The notes under the pieces: generated by a model
Databases searched by the model: none
Seen by the model: the letters and a program-made list of their open reading frames with translations, nothing else
Told to the model about the DNA's origin: nothing
Part shown: piece after piece, positions 45,531 to 56,750 of the stretch
How positions within the stretch are numbered: position 1 is the first letter of the stretch
Layout: the number at the start of each line of letters is the position of its first letter
Position numbers and translations under genes: made by a program
NCBI GenBank assembly: GCA_964036315.1
Contig: OZ038495.1
Span: 27,897,266-27,961,265 of the forward strand
Length of the DNA: 64,000 nt
DNA from: Acanthosepion esculentum
Lineage: Eukaryota; Mollusca; Cephalopoda; Sepiida; Sepiidae
Reading direction: 5' to 3'

Positions 45531-46694
45531 GAAAGGCACATGGCGTGTCACTTTGAATATTCTATGCGATTTAAAAATGTTAGTGCTGTCTCTGCCTTTT
45601 GGTCGCTTTAAAAATAATGGCATTAGTTGTAGAAGGGGAAAAAGAAAGTCGCATTAGTAAGTACTCAAAATCTGAATGCGTCGTACCATCATGACCTGCA
45701 TTGTCGAAAACTAACTCACAGATATTTTTTTGTTTTTTTTACGTGGACTATTGAATTATTACGAGATATTAGGGAGGGAAATCAATTTCGATTCTTTGCA
45801 CAGTTCCTGAGGACAGATGTCACGCGTATACAGTGTGAAGGAGCCGACGTGGCCGATGATGTGGGTTGGTAACTGTGGCAAATGCAACTGCTATTTGTCT
45901 TCATTTGTCTACAAGCACATGTGTTCAATACTCAATGGCTGCCCCAACACGCGTGCATGTGCAAAATGATCGACAAAAAAAAAATTTACTCTTATTAAAG
46001 AACGTCACGATTTTCGAAAATTCCCCAACCAAAGAAGAGGGCATATTCATGATCCTTACATAATCAGACCATTCTACGTAGCCTGGAATATTTATTGTGC
46101 ACAGTGGAATCTAATAAATCTATCCCAAAAGGATTTCTCTGAAGAATGGCAGTGCGGCTCTAGTTGAAACTCTTATGATTAGACACACAATATGAACATT
46201 TGTATAATGCTTTATTTTGTGTAAAACTCAATACACTTCGGTTACACGTTTCCCAAAACAGATGAAGTAGAACGAGAAACTAATTGAAAAAAAATATTCC
46301 CGATAGAATAAGACTGCCCACTACTATATTGACTGTTCGGTGTAGAGAACATCTATAAATTACTGGTTTATTTTTAGAAAAACCACGATTCACTGAAACT
46401 AAAATGATGTAATACATTGCGAGCAATAATAATTGTTTAGGCGTTTCAATCTCAGAAAAATATTCGGTGAATAGAAATTTAATGATGATATTTTGAAAGT
46501 GAAATTAAAAACAATCAGTGTATATAAAATTTACACAAATCTCACTTAAAGTAATATCAATGTCAGTTTGGTTTGGTTCGTCTTGTAAAAAGAAATGCAA
46601 TGACAACAGCAAAAATTGCAATATGAGCACTGGTAAAAAACATCTAGGTGAAGACATTAGGTTTATAATACCCAGAAATTCATACATTAGCTCT
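45531..46694. other. Unannotated stretch
   Basis: No gene or repeat recognised. Confidence 0.5.
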
Positions 46695-46970
46695 CCTCAA
46701 GGGCACATGGCACAGTAGATAAAGGTGTTAGTTAGATCCAGTGACAGAACCCAAAGAGTGTGAGTTCAATACCTGGTTAAGGCGGTGAAGAACTTGGAGA
46801 GGGGAATTAACATGAGATAACTAGAAAAGTCTACCCCAGTGAGCGAAATAAAGGGTTCAGCTCGACATTCCAATCCACCTGAAGAAGGACGGAGGGTACA
46901 CCGACCGAAACGTTGTAATAAACATAGCGACAAAGATGAGGACATTAGTCCGAATAATGTAAATAGTGTT
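46695..46970 (+). mobile_element. tRNA-derived SINE, family S, copy 4
   Basis: The head at 46703-46790 has TGGCACAGTAGATAAAGG (box A region) and GTGAGTTCAATACCTGG (box B region). The body has GAGCGAAATAAAGGGTTC, GAAGAAGGACGGAGG and CGAAACGTTG. The tail runs directly into a family M repeat arm at 46972. Confidence 0.8.
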
Positions 46971-46971
46971 G

Positions 46972-47375
46972 GTTTTAATGGGTTATTTAATGCCGACATT
47001 AACTGGTAATATTTTTTTTGGTCAAAAATCTCTCTGGTAATATTTTTTCCTAAAAAATGTATCGCTAGTAATATTTAAAAAAAAATATATTGCTGGTAAT
47101 AGTTTTTTTCCTTCAGAAATTTATTTCTGGTAATAATTTTTTTACAAAGTATTTCCTGTATTAAAACCTATTTTTACACTTTCATATTGCTTTTTACCTC
47201 AGATTCGGGGTTAACTATTTGGACATAGCTGGGACCCCAACAGGTGCTACCACTCCGGGTCAGGGTGGACCTGGGAAAACCAGCAGGTGGTTTCATGATC
47301 CTCAAAACCTCCTGAACAGACGCCTTGGTGTTGGTCGTAGTTTATCGTCTTACCTAGGACGGAATATCAATGACA
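46972..47375 (+). repeat. Family M repeat arm, copy 3
   Basis: It starts GGGTTATTTAATGCCGAC, continues with a decayed ~30-bp array (CTGGTAATATTTTTT units), then ACATAGCTGGGACCC, CAGGTGCTACCAC and GTAGTTTATCGTC. It is followed by a (TA)n tract and the tip of foldback family C. Confidence 0.75.
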
Positions 47376-47379
47376 GCTG

Positions 47380-47381
<2 letters not shown>

Positions 47382-47449
<68 letters not shown>
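47382..47449. repeat. (TA)n microsatellite
   Basis: About 33 TA units. GTGCATGTTTCATTAAA and AGGCAAG, the outer tip of foldback C, follow at 47449. Confidence 0.97.
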
Positions 47450-47451
<2 letters not shown>

Positions 47452-47574
47452 CATGTTTCATTAAATAATATAGGCAAGTTTTGTCTATTAATTTTAAGCA
47501 AATTCCTTTCATATCGTCTGATAAGTTTAATAACATTATCGTTGAAAGACGAAAGAAAATCACATTATTGATAC

Positions 47575-47761
47575 ATGTTTTTTAATCCTATCTAAGCTTT
47601 CGGCTTACATAATCAAAGATGGCAATTACATTACAATAAATTAAACAATACACGGATATAGCAACAATGATAGTCTGTTTTTTTAAAATGGAAGATTTTC
47701 AAGCAACGACAAATTCGTGCATACGAGACGATGGAATGGTTCTACACACACACACAACACA

Positions 47762-47822
<61 letters not shown>
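47575..47822 (+). repeat. Dispersed repeat, family P, copy 2, ending in (TG)n
   Basis: It matches 43440-43690 and ends in a (CA)/(TG) run at 47742-47820. Confidence 0.8.
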
Positions 47823-47823
<1 letters not shown>

Positions 47824-47959
47824 GAACCTCTCATATCCGCACATTGTTTTGATATGTATGTTTGAACTATTTAGGTGATATATATCTGATTTGAAATTTT
47901 CGTTTTTCAGGAAATTTATTTGGATAATTGCTTATGCTTATTTCACCCTAATGGCATGT

Positions 47960-48545
47960 ATTGGTGAAAAAGATGATGGGAATAAGAGGAAAGGATGACA
48001 ACGAGACACATCTTCAACAAGAGAGGGACAAAATGCATGATTGTGATGAAACCTCAACTGAAATTGAAAAATCTATTGAAAAGGTTGTCAGTTTTATGGA
48101 AAGAAAACCAGCATTCAGCTATGAGGATTGAAATAACGCACGTAGAGTTAAAAAGTGCCCTACGTTTAAAAATTTCAAGAACAAAAGCAAAACAAAATGC
48201 GGAAAAAGTTGAGAATGACATTAGAAGAGAAAGAAGCATCATGCAACATCGATTAAAAAAATCCTCGTTACATTATTTCTTTTGCATACGTGGCATATTT
48301 AATTTAATAAATTTTCATTAACATTACATAATTTATTTCTTTTACCTTAAAATCAATTCCATTATATTTCACTCACCATTAGCTTGTTTGGTTTACTATA
48401 AAACATTGAAAATAAATGTTAAACCTGATTTCAGTTCTTTTATTTTAATCTAAATATAATCCCTCATATCTGGACTAAGTAACAAATTCCTTATATCCGG
48501 AAGGCCTTTTTAGTCCGGTTGTCAGAGTTCTATAGCATATAGATA
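47960..48545 (+). mobile_element. Possible Tigger/pogo-like transposase tail
   Basis: A frame from about 47978 reads DDNETHLQQERDKMHD, TEIEKSIEKVVSFMERKP and AFSYED before a stop at 48139, then continues in another frame as NNARRVKKCPTFKNFKNKSK. Acidic linkers followed by a helical, Lys-rich tail are typical of the C terminus of Tigger-type transposases. Downstream, 48460-48530 has CCTCATATCTGGACTAAG, CCTTATATCCGGAAGG and AGTCCGGTTGT, resembling a terminal region. No DDE core or left end was found, and the 108-residue alternative frame at 47995-48321 is Lys-rich and uninformative. Confidence 0.42.
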
Positions 48546-49160
48546 TATATAAACTGTACACAATTATTAGCCAAATATGTTAATGTAGTATCATGCTAGA
48601 ATAGACACTACTCTCAAATTCCATACCAGACCGTCTATGGAAAGCTAGTGCAGGGTTAACCTGGGGTTACTTCAAGTCACCGAATATAGAATTATGTGAT
48701 CTCATACCAGCATCTGGTATTGTAAACGTGGGGACGAGATGAATATAAAATCAACCTTCCCAGGAATGATTTGACAAGTCTCTCATAAATCACATGAGAA
48801 TGTAAGATATCGAACTCAGAGCGATGGAGTACGCACCACACTAACGGAAGAAATATTGGAGTGAGTAAAAGGGACAAATCACGTGTTATTGCTTAATCAG
48901 CACACCGACTTCATTAATTCTTAAATCAGATTGAATTTTTTACAATATCGTATCATGGTAAAGGATGTTCGGGAATCATCTAAAGAAGCGTGTTATGTTG
49001 CACACCTGGGGTTTGGTTGTAAAGTGTATATTGAAATAATTTCGTTCCACGTTTCTTTTTCGCCTTTTCTGCCGGGGGTATGAATTTATGATAAATATAC
49101 AGAAAGTAAATTACAGAAAAATTATCAAATTTAACATGTGTTTATCTTGAAGATATTGAA
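48546..49160. other. Unannotated stretch with a possible tRNA-like SINE head
   Basis: On the minus strand, 48855-48760 contains GTGTGGTGCGTACTCC and TCTGAGTTCGATATCT, arranged like box A and box B. No second copy occurs in the window, so this is a weak SINE call. Confidence 0.4.
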
Positions 49161-49161
49161 T

Positions 49162-49163
<2 letters not shown>

Positions 49164-49219
<56 letters not shown>
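49164..49219. repeat. (TA)n microsatellite
   Basis: About 28 TA units. Confidence 0.97.
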
Positions 49220-49221
<2 letters not shown>

Positions 49222-49350
49222 TACTGTTATATTATTTCATGTTTTAAGTGCAGAAATAATGAAAAGGTGTTGAAGTATTTTCTCCTAAACCCCACTTAGG
49301 TATATAAAGATTAAAGACAAGAATGATACTCCTTGCAATATATGAACACC

Positions 49351-49354
<4 letters not shown>

Positions 49355-49412
<58 letters not shown>
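49355..49412. repeat. (TA)n microsatellite bordering a Tc1-like element
   Basis: About 29 TA units, ending where the Tc1-like left end begins. Confidence 0.97.
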
Positions 49413-49414
<2 letters not shown>

Positions 49415-49976
49415 AGCCTTATGCAAATTAACTGAAACAAAAATAATAATTACGTTATTTAATTTTTTTCGCATTTTCCCAATGTAACATGACTCAGTAC
49501 ACATGTTAGTACTTCGTATGCCAATTCCACGAAGTCGTTCCTTGCAGATTGACCACAAATTCTCGATTGGATTTAAATCACGAGAGTTTTCCGGGCCAGT
49601 CTATAGTACTTTGATTTGATCACTGGCAAGGTTTGCCAGTGTGTTCGTGCAGCGTAACGATTTCCGTACGCTTCCTTGGAGTAACGTTCATCGCAGGCAT
49701 TGGCCGTAGGACAATTAATCGACATTCGAGACAATAGTGTCTAAGAGTGATAAAAAGTCTGATGCAATCACGGATGACGCAATATTTTTCAAGACCAAAC
49801 AAGTTCATCATACACCCCGAAAATAGATTCATATTACTGTACACCACTGCAAATTGCCTCATCTGAGGAAAAAATAGAAATCGATTCCACCCTGTCACTC
49901 CAGTGGGTCTAAAACTGACCGTATGGTGAAAGAAAGGAAACTAAAGAGGTTTCAATAAATTTGCACAATGGTGCAT
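49412..49976 (-). mobile_element. Shrunken, decayed Tc1-like element
   Basis: The left end carries TTATGCAAATTAACTGAAAC, and the inverse of the right end carries TTGTGCAAATTTATTGAAAC, so inverted ends are visible. On the minus strand WNRFLFFPQMRQFAVVYS and NMNLFSG near 49895-49820 correspond to the WxxVIFSDESxF region with the catalytic Asp lost. SRDLNPIENLWSICKERL near 49590-49540 is the classic third catalytic motif (SPDLNPIENLW). The part between, including the second catalytic motif, is not recognisable. The total of about 565 bp against ~1.6 kb for full Tc1 elements shows a large loss. Confidence 0.72.
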
Positions 49977-50008
49977 ATACATATATAAAGTTCAAAAAGA
50001 AAATTCAA

Positions 50009-50033
50009 TATATATATATATATATATATATAT
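50009..50033. repeat. (TA)n microsatellite
   Basis: About 12 TA units. Confidence 0.9.
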
Positions 50034-50206
50034 CTCCATTTGATATGTTGCATATTAGTCTAATTATGTAGTCAGTCAGTTATGTGCCATGCGTGATACA
50101 AGCTTAGGCGATCATGTATCTTTCGATACATGACTGACGAGGCGGATTTTTTCCCTCAGTAGGTTGTCATTTCTTTCTGCGGTAGGCCAGGGCTATATAA
50201 CCCGAT

Positions 50207-50362
50207 CTGTCCTGATATTTACCCATAGCTGGGGGGGAGAAGAAGAGGATTCATATATTTCCTAAGGGTATTAGCACGTAAGTGAATGTAAGGGATTTGA
50301 CTGAAATTCGAACTCGGCTCTCCGATTCCTCAATCAGAACCGCTATCCATTACTCCACGGTG
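50207..50362 (-). mobile_element. tRNA-Arg-like SINE, family R, copy 2
   Basis: On the minus strand the head has GTAATGGATAGCGGTTCTG (the tRNA-Arg-like box A region) and GAGTTCGAATTTCAG (box B). The body continues through CATTCACTTACGTGC to CCCAGCTATGGGTAAATATC. It is the clearest head of the three copies. Confidence 0.72.
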
Positions 50363-51095
50363 TATGTAGTAGTATTTCTATTTTGTGTTCATTGTAACCA
50401 AAAGTATTTTGATGTAAATTCAATTGTTTACTCAATCCCTCTAGATACATACAAGTACGTTCACATCATACAATAAGAATATACATAAAAATTATTTACT
50501 GCCGAATTAATGTCCTTCTCTTAGTTGTGATTATCACAAAATTTCAGTCGTTTTGCTACCCGGCATTTGTCAATTGTCTGTCAAGATTTTTCTCGTCCGT
50601 TCCTAAGGATTTCTCGTCTCGTAATAAAAGGGAAAAAACGAGATATTCTTAGATATGGACAGACAAAACGCTTTGTAACGACATTAGTCCGAATGAAAAT
50701 AATGTCTACACATATTTGTGTAGGTATATAGAACTCCAAAGAAATGCGATACCTATGATTTAAAATAAATTTCTAATAATGAAAAATCTTTCTTGAAACT
50801 TTTATCTTAGTTTTAATTTCAAGCTAATAGATTAAAATTTAATATTTCCGATAAGCAAAATACGTTTCAAAATGATTTTAAATTGATTGGAAGGAGGTCT
50901 TGTTTTGAAAATCGCTAAAAGTCACCGATTTTTGCTATCTCTCAGCACAATGTAATTCCCTATATTAAAACTTTAAAAATATATATACTTTTCAAACTTT
51001 ATTTAAGCAATATTAGTAGATTTAAAGTTGAATTAATCGCATTTGAAACAAATATTACTTTTCGTTTTACATATCGCAGAAGTCCATTTTTAACC
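50363..51095. other. Unannotated stretch
   Basis: AT-rich. No gene recognised. Confidence 0.5.
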
Positions 51096-51593
51096 CGGAG
51101 GTAAGTGTTTTTTATGAGGTGTTGAAAGCTTTGACACTCTGAAAGCTTTGACAGCCGGAAATTTAACTATTTCTTCTACGGAAGTAAGTGTTTTTTATGA
51201 GCTGTTGAAAGCTTTGACACTCTGAAAGCTTTGACAACCGGAAATTTAACTATTTTTTCTACGGAGGTAAGTGTTTTTTATGAGGTGTTGAAAGCTTTGA
51301 CACTCTGAAAGCTTTGACAGCCGGAAATTTAACTATTTCTTCTACGGAAGTAAGTGTTTTTTATAAGCTGTTGAAAGCTTTGACACTCTGAAAGCTTTGA
51401 CAGTCGGGAATTTAACTATTTTTTCTAAGGAGGTAAGTGTTTTTTATGAGGTGTTGAAAGCTTTGACACTCTAAAAGCTTTGACAACCGGAAATTTAACT
51501 ATTTTTTCTACGGAGGTAAGTGATTTTTATGAGGTGTTGAAAGCTTTGACACTCTGAAAGCTTTGACAGCCGGAAATTTAACTATTTTTTCTA
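51096..51593. repeat. 83-bp tandem array, six units
   Basis: Units start at about 51096, 51179, 51262, 51345, 51428 and 51511, exactly 83 bp apart. Each begins CGGAGGTAAGTG or CGGAAGTAAGTG and contains the internal doublet GAAAGCTTTGACACTCT / GAAAGCTTTGACAGCCGG. Units 1, 3, 5 and 6 carry GGAGGTAAG with GAGGTGTTG. Units 2 and 4 carry GGAAGTAAG with AGCTGTTG, so a 166-bp dimer was the amplified unit for the first five. Confidence 0.93.
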
Positions 51594-52487
51594 CGCAGCG
51601 AGGACATGTGTGCAAAAGTTACTTGAATATAACGTGAGTGAGTTTATGATTTTTTTTTACTACCCACTAATCTTGAAAATATAAGAAAATGTTTTATTGA
51701 ATTTTAGTTACTTTGGCTTTAAATTCATCATAGTTACCGCTGTTATTTTTTGATAATGTCCTGTATGGACATTCATATTAAAAAATAAAAAAATAAATAA
51801 ATCGGCACATTTATACACGTAAAAAAAAATTCAAAATAATTTTTAAATTACTTGCTATCCCTGAATTGTGGTAAGCTTTACGATAAGCAAGTATATCTTT
51901 GTACTTAAAATCACATAACCGACCCAAATTAATACAAAATTTTAAAAGATTTAAATCGTTATAAATTATTCTAAGTAATTTTTAAAAAAATGAAAACAAT
52001 TTTTGTTAAAATTCATTATTCATAGAAATTTATACAATTCATAAAAGCAATTAAAATCTTTTCTAATTAAATATTATCTTAATTTTATTGCATTTTTTAC
52101 GATTCAGAGGAGATTTCCGTAACTATTTAAAAAAAAAAGAAATTGATGATTTAAATTCTCGAAGGACTTCTAGTTACATCTTATATAAACATAAAGCGAC
52201 TAAAGAAAGATTTCTCGAAATTTCATCAAATTAAATAAGTGGGTGCTAACAGATTTACAAAAAAAAAAACATTCGTAAAATAATGGCTCTTTATGCATTA
52301 AGACATTCTTTCTTTGCAATCTCAGAGATTGATTATGCTTGCGACATCTTCCAGGAAAATTGTGACAGTTCTTTTCTAGCTATATATGTGAACTGAACTG
52401 AGCTATTGCTCCAAAACTCATGACTGAATTACAAGGGTCTACAATTCGTTGTTTTGAATTAGAGAACTCTTTTTTGGTCCTGGGTAT
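51594..52487. other. Unannotated AT-rich stretch
   Basis: Several poly-A runs. No gene recognised. Confidence 0.5.
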
Positions 52488-53170
52488 GACGTTAAACTGT
52501 ATCCGAGTCCTGGGCAAGACGATAAACTACACCCAACAGCAAGGCCTCTGATCAGGAGGTTTTGAAGAGCGTGGAACCACCTCTTAATTGCTGGTGTTCC
52601 CAGGTCCACCCTGACTCGAGGTGGTAGCACCTGTTAGGGTCCCAGTTATGGGCATATAGTTAACTCCCAAGGTTTGGCCACATCCAGGGTATGACGATAA
52701 ACTACATCCGCGTCCTGGGTATGACGATAAACTACGTCCAACAGCAGGGCCTCTGATAATACATTTTTGGAAAAATAATGTTGCCAGATGAATAATTTTG
52801 AAAAAATATTACCGGCTATTTTTTTTTTGAAAGAATAGCGTTGCCGGCTATACATATTTGAAAAAAATTACCAGCTAAACATTTTTGGAAAAAATAATAT
52901 TACCAGCTATACGTCTTTGGAAAAAAATAATATTGCCAGCTATACATTTTGGAAAAATAATATTACCAGCTGTATGTTTTGGAAAAATAATATTACCAAC
53001 TATACGTTTTTGAAACAAATAATATTACCAGCTATACATTTTTGAGGAAAAAAGTCGTTACCAGCTATACATTCTGGAAGAAAAAATATTACCAGAAATA
53101 AAAGTTCTTTTTCGGCATTAAATGACCCATTGAGGTTGATATGCCGTAAAACAATCCAAACCAAACCAAG
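52488..53170 (-). repeat. Family M repeat arm, copy 4 (longest)
   Basis: On the minus strand it starts near 53165 with TTTTACGGCATATCAACCTC and AATGGGTCATTTAATGCCG. A ~30-bp array (about ten units with GCTGGTAATATTATTTTT) follows at about 53100-52770. Next come CAGAGGCCCTGCTGTTG, GTAGTTTATCGTCATACCC, CATAACTGGGACCC and CAGGTGCTACCACCTCG. The arm ends with two more GTTTATCGTC repeats. Only one arm is present here. Confidence 0.78.
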
Positions 53171-53934
53171 AGAACTCTTTCACCTCCGCCATATTGTTAT
53201 TCTTGATTAATTTAGGTAAAAACGGCACAGATAAAAATGGCACAAGTGGGAAAATAGGAAAAAATGGCACAACGCAAAAAAGTATTGATGCATTTCGTGG
53301 ATGCAATTGCTGCATAATCAGTAGTATGTTTGTGGTTTTTAGCTGCTACAGGATTAGTCATATCAAGGCTGGTGGTCATTGTACCTTTACAAAATGATGT
53401 TATCTTAATACATCTCCATCTGATAGTAGTCGACCTTGCAATCTCTTTTGAATATATGGACCTTTGCAAGCAAATCTCTTCCGTTATTACTTGCTGTAAC
53501 TTCCATGATGGAGTTGTGATAGAGCACCAGACGACAACTGAACCAGGAGTCAACCGTCGTTTTATTAGAGAGTTACTGGTTCAATGTTTATACATTTTAT
53601 TTCACCCCCACCTCTCGGTTTTCCCTTTGTGCAATTTCTACATATGCCATTATTACTGTGCACCATGACGTGAGCAATTTAAATCTTTAAGCTAAACTTA
53701 ACGTTTAAATATTTACAACTCACAGGTACAGTGAAGCAGATTATCTTGATCTAAAAATATATTTTATGAATAATTAAAATAATTTTATCTTGAACGAATT
53801 TTATTTTTGACAATATTTAATGTCTTTTTAATGACATTGTATTTAATAAAATTGATGATGAGTATTTATTCGTCTAGTATGATCATATTACGTCTTATTT
53901 ATAAAATAGTTTTTTTACATTAAGCGTCATCCTT
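53171..53934. other. Unannotated stretch with overlapping ~112-residue frames
   Basis: The plus frame 53330-53668 and minus frame 53212-53553 overlap and neither has a motif. 53220-53280 contains AAATGGCACAA-type short repeats. Confidence 0.45.
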
Positions 53935-54190
53935 GGCCCACTCGAGGTAGAGAATTATGTTAAAGGGTAACTTATATGGATAGGATGGAAAGACAATGGT
54001 TAACACTAGATTTGAACAGGTTAAGATTGTAGTGGTCGGGGAAACATTCTCTTGGGAGTCTGTTCCAAAGGTCCGCGGGAAGAATCGGTTTGAGTGTGAC
54101 TTATCTCTCACCAATGGAATACGGATGGAATGTGGGTGGTTTTGCTACTATGTAAGTAGTATGGCGGGTCCTAGCCGTGAAGGTCAGAGG
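53935..54190 (-). mobile_element. LINE 3' end fragment
   Basis: The minus-strand frame 54114-53920 reads HSNRFFPRTFGTDSQENVSP and TTTILTCSNLVLT. This resembles the SNSFFPRTAxLWNSLPxxCFP-YNL-xxFKSxVN tail of Jockey/CR1-like LINE reverse transcriptases, with LWNSLP eroded. A family J relation is likely but not certain. Confidence 0.55.
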
Positions 54191-54269
54191 TGGTGGAATG
54201 AAGGAATGTAGTTTGTCCAAGCACTTTCCATGATAATAGCCACAGACCAGTGAGAGACACGCCACGTCC

Positions 54270-54532
54270 CTCTCGTGAGAGAGAGGGAAAGAAAAAAGAG
54301 AGGGAAAGAAAAAGGAGAGGGAAAGGGAAAAAAGACAGAAAGAGAAAAAGACAGAGAGGCAGGAAGAGAGAAAAGAAAAGACAGAGAAGCAGGGAGAGAG
54401 AGAAAAAAGACAGAGAGGCAGGGAGAGAGAGAAAAAAGACAGAGAGACAGGGAGAGAGAGAAAAAAGACAGAGAGACAGGGAGAGAGAGAGACAGCGAAA
54501 GAGAGAGAGACAGAGAAAGAGAGCGAAATTGA
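54270..54532. repeat. Purine-rich (GAGAGGGA)n tract
   Basis: AG-only on the plus strand apart from scattered C. Units of about 30 bp such as GACAGAGAGGCAGGGAGAGA are recognisable at 54340-54490. The Arg/Glu/Lys-rich plus frames and Ser/Leu/Phe-rich minus frames are composition artefacts. Confidence 0.9.
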
Positions 54533-54540
54533 GGTTGGAG

Positions 54541-56339
54541 GGTGGACAATAATTCTTCTTCAACAAGGACTCGGAGATGCATTCAAAACAGGAAAAGGGT
54601 TTCGGTATTTGAAAAATTAAATATTATTTTAAATATAAATTGATTGCCTCGTACTGATAATATTTCGGGGCAGGAAAAATAAAAACGAAAAAATGTATTT
54701 GTGGAAACAGAAAAAAACTCCATATAGGATTACCAAAAAGGGTTTCTTTTTAGAATTTTACAATCGCAAAAAAAAAAAATGAAATTAAAAATAAAATTAA
54801 AAACAATTTTTGGAAGGAATTGATGTTCTTATTGTCATTTTGTTTCCTTTTACTATTTGTAAACTATTTTTGACGGCGTTTCGTATTTCTGGAAGCTATA
54901 CATCTTGATTTTTGTTTCCATTTATCACTCAAGATTGAACCAATTATTTCCCAGCTACTTGTATGCTTAATTAATTATCAACCAGAGTCAGTACGTTTAA
55001 CGGTAAACACAAGGACACTCCACCCACTACTCAAGAGTAAAACGCAGTTTAGTTTCTCATAAAATATTTATAGATCAGTATTTAGATTGTGTTTTTAAGA
55101 TCAGACATTTTGCTTAGTTCATTCGACAAACAAAACATTTTCGACGTCGATTCATCTCCCAGGGTCCAATCACAAAAATAAAATTCGTTTTCTTGTCCTT
55201 TTATCGAACATTGACTTCAATATTCGTTTGTAAAAAGAAGCACTTATTTTAGGATATTCCCCAATGTGAGCAGTTTGCAAAATCTATTTTCTCAAAGTAA
55301 GTCCGCTGTTCGAAAACGACATTGAGGCGGCGGTTATTGTGGCATCGAATATTTAGTCTCGTCCATGTGGCCCGTTAGGTTTGTTTTCTTTCGCCAATGT
55401 TTTTGTCATTTTGCTAGTGTGATTTTAACATTTTTGTAAAAAAAAAAACTTAAAAAAAAAAAAACAGAGAAAATGTATGAATATACCTGTATATATCTGC
55501 CTATCTATTATCGTCGTAACGTCATGTAGAAACCGGTGATGGTTGAAATAGAGGGAAAATGTAGTTGGCTTGCGATAAATACACATGAAACTGGACCAAA
55601 GCTTTGCTTTTACCCTGTTTCTCACGTAACACCTTTTTTGCACGTTACGAAGTTTGTTTGTTGTTGTTTTTTTTTTAATTCCATTCAGATGCGGTTGCGT
55701 ACAACTTAAAACATACCGTTTCGCATCACACAAACAAAAGGTTTTAACTTTCTAAAAATTTACTTTGGTGGTCATCGGACGTTTAATGATAGAGACGATA
55801 TCACACGAAAATGTAACAACTCGTAATTATTTAAGCCTCGTACAAAAAAAAAAGAGACCGACTTAATACAAAATATGTATTTTAATATGTATCTGAAAGT
55901 AACATCGTTCATAGGGCAGAGATGTTTACGATTACTAACGTTTTTCTTATTCCTGTGCTTACTTTAGAAACATCTAACAAAATTCACAGAAATATAACGT
56001 CTTTTCCAAATAGCAGTTCTTTAACCAATATCCTTGCCAAACTCTACATTTCCACATTTTATTCTGTAATGATTCTAATTTAAGGCAAAGGTATTTTCTG
56101 TTTTTTCCAAAAAATTACAATTACTAAGAGTCAAATCCATCAATTTCTAGAACACTCGAGAAAATGTCTGTCTCACTTTTTATTTTCATTCTCACAGTTG
56201 TTGAAACAGAAATTTCAAAAATTCTTCTGTCCTTATTGACATAAAATTTGGTTTTCTGACTTTTATTCCAACTATAAATGCTGTTGTCTTTTTTAAAGTT
56301 ATGTAATCCAAGTATTGCCATTTGCAGATTATATTTAAT
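54541..56339. other. Unannotated AT-rich stretch
   Basis: Poly-A and poly-T runs near 54770, 55437-55465 and 55665. No gene recognised. Confidence 0.5.
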
Positions 56340-56750
56340 CGTCTTAATCAACGGCAGCAAATGTTGGACGGTCTCCTCAAAGATGAAGAGACTCGAGGTA
56401 ACGGAGGTATCCTTCTACAGAAGGATGCTGAGGATATCATGGACCGAGCATGTGAGCAAAGATGAGGTTCTGGAGAGGATGCAAACAAGGAAGAAGCTTA
56501 TATTTATCAGGAAGTAGCAGCTGAAATTTCTGGGACACGTAATGAGAAGGGAGATACTCACAGGTCGAATAGAGGAAAAGAGAGACGAGGGAAAGCAACG
56601 CATAACATACCTGGCGGGCTTAAGTGGATGACAGAACGTGGTCTGGCGAGGTGGCAGAGGGACGAAACTTATTGAAAGCTACAAGGGATAGGGGGGGAAG
56701 TGGAGAGCCATGATCGCCTACGTCTTGAAGAGATACAGCTCATAAAAAGA
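56340..56750 (+). mobile_element. LINE reverse-transcriptase C-terminal relic
   Basis: The frame 56341-56514 reads INGSKCWTVSSKMKRLEVTE, FYRRMLRISWTEHVSKDEVL and ERMQTRKKLIF. This is the ETWTLT...RRMLRISWTDxVSNEEVL segment known from the C-terminal region of several animal non-LTR retrotransposon proteins. After the TAG at 56515-56517 the same frame runs on as QLKFLGHVMRREILTGRI and EEKRDEGKQRITYLAG. WRAMIAYVLKRYS near 56702 ends it. It is 5' truncated, with stops and frameshifts, and is a third LINE type in the window. Confidence 0.75.

Noticed and set aside
51096..51593. Bacterial-type promoter motifs (TTGACA-like) in each 83-bp unit
   Set aside because: The window is clearly eukaryotic repeat DNA. 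The motif is just part of the amplified unit.
54171..54582. Long Ser/Leu/Phe-rich minus frames and Arg/Glu-rich plus frames
   Set aside because: They are produced by the purine-rich tract and carry no information beyond composition.
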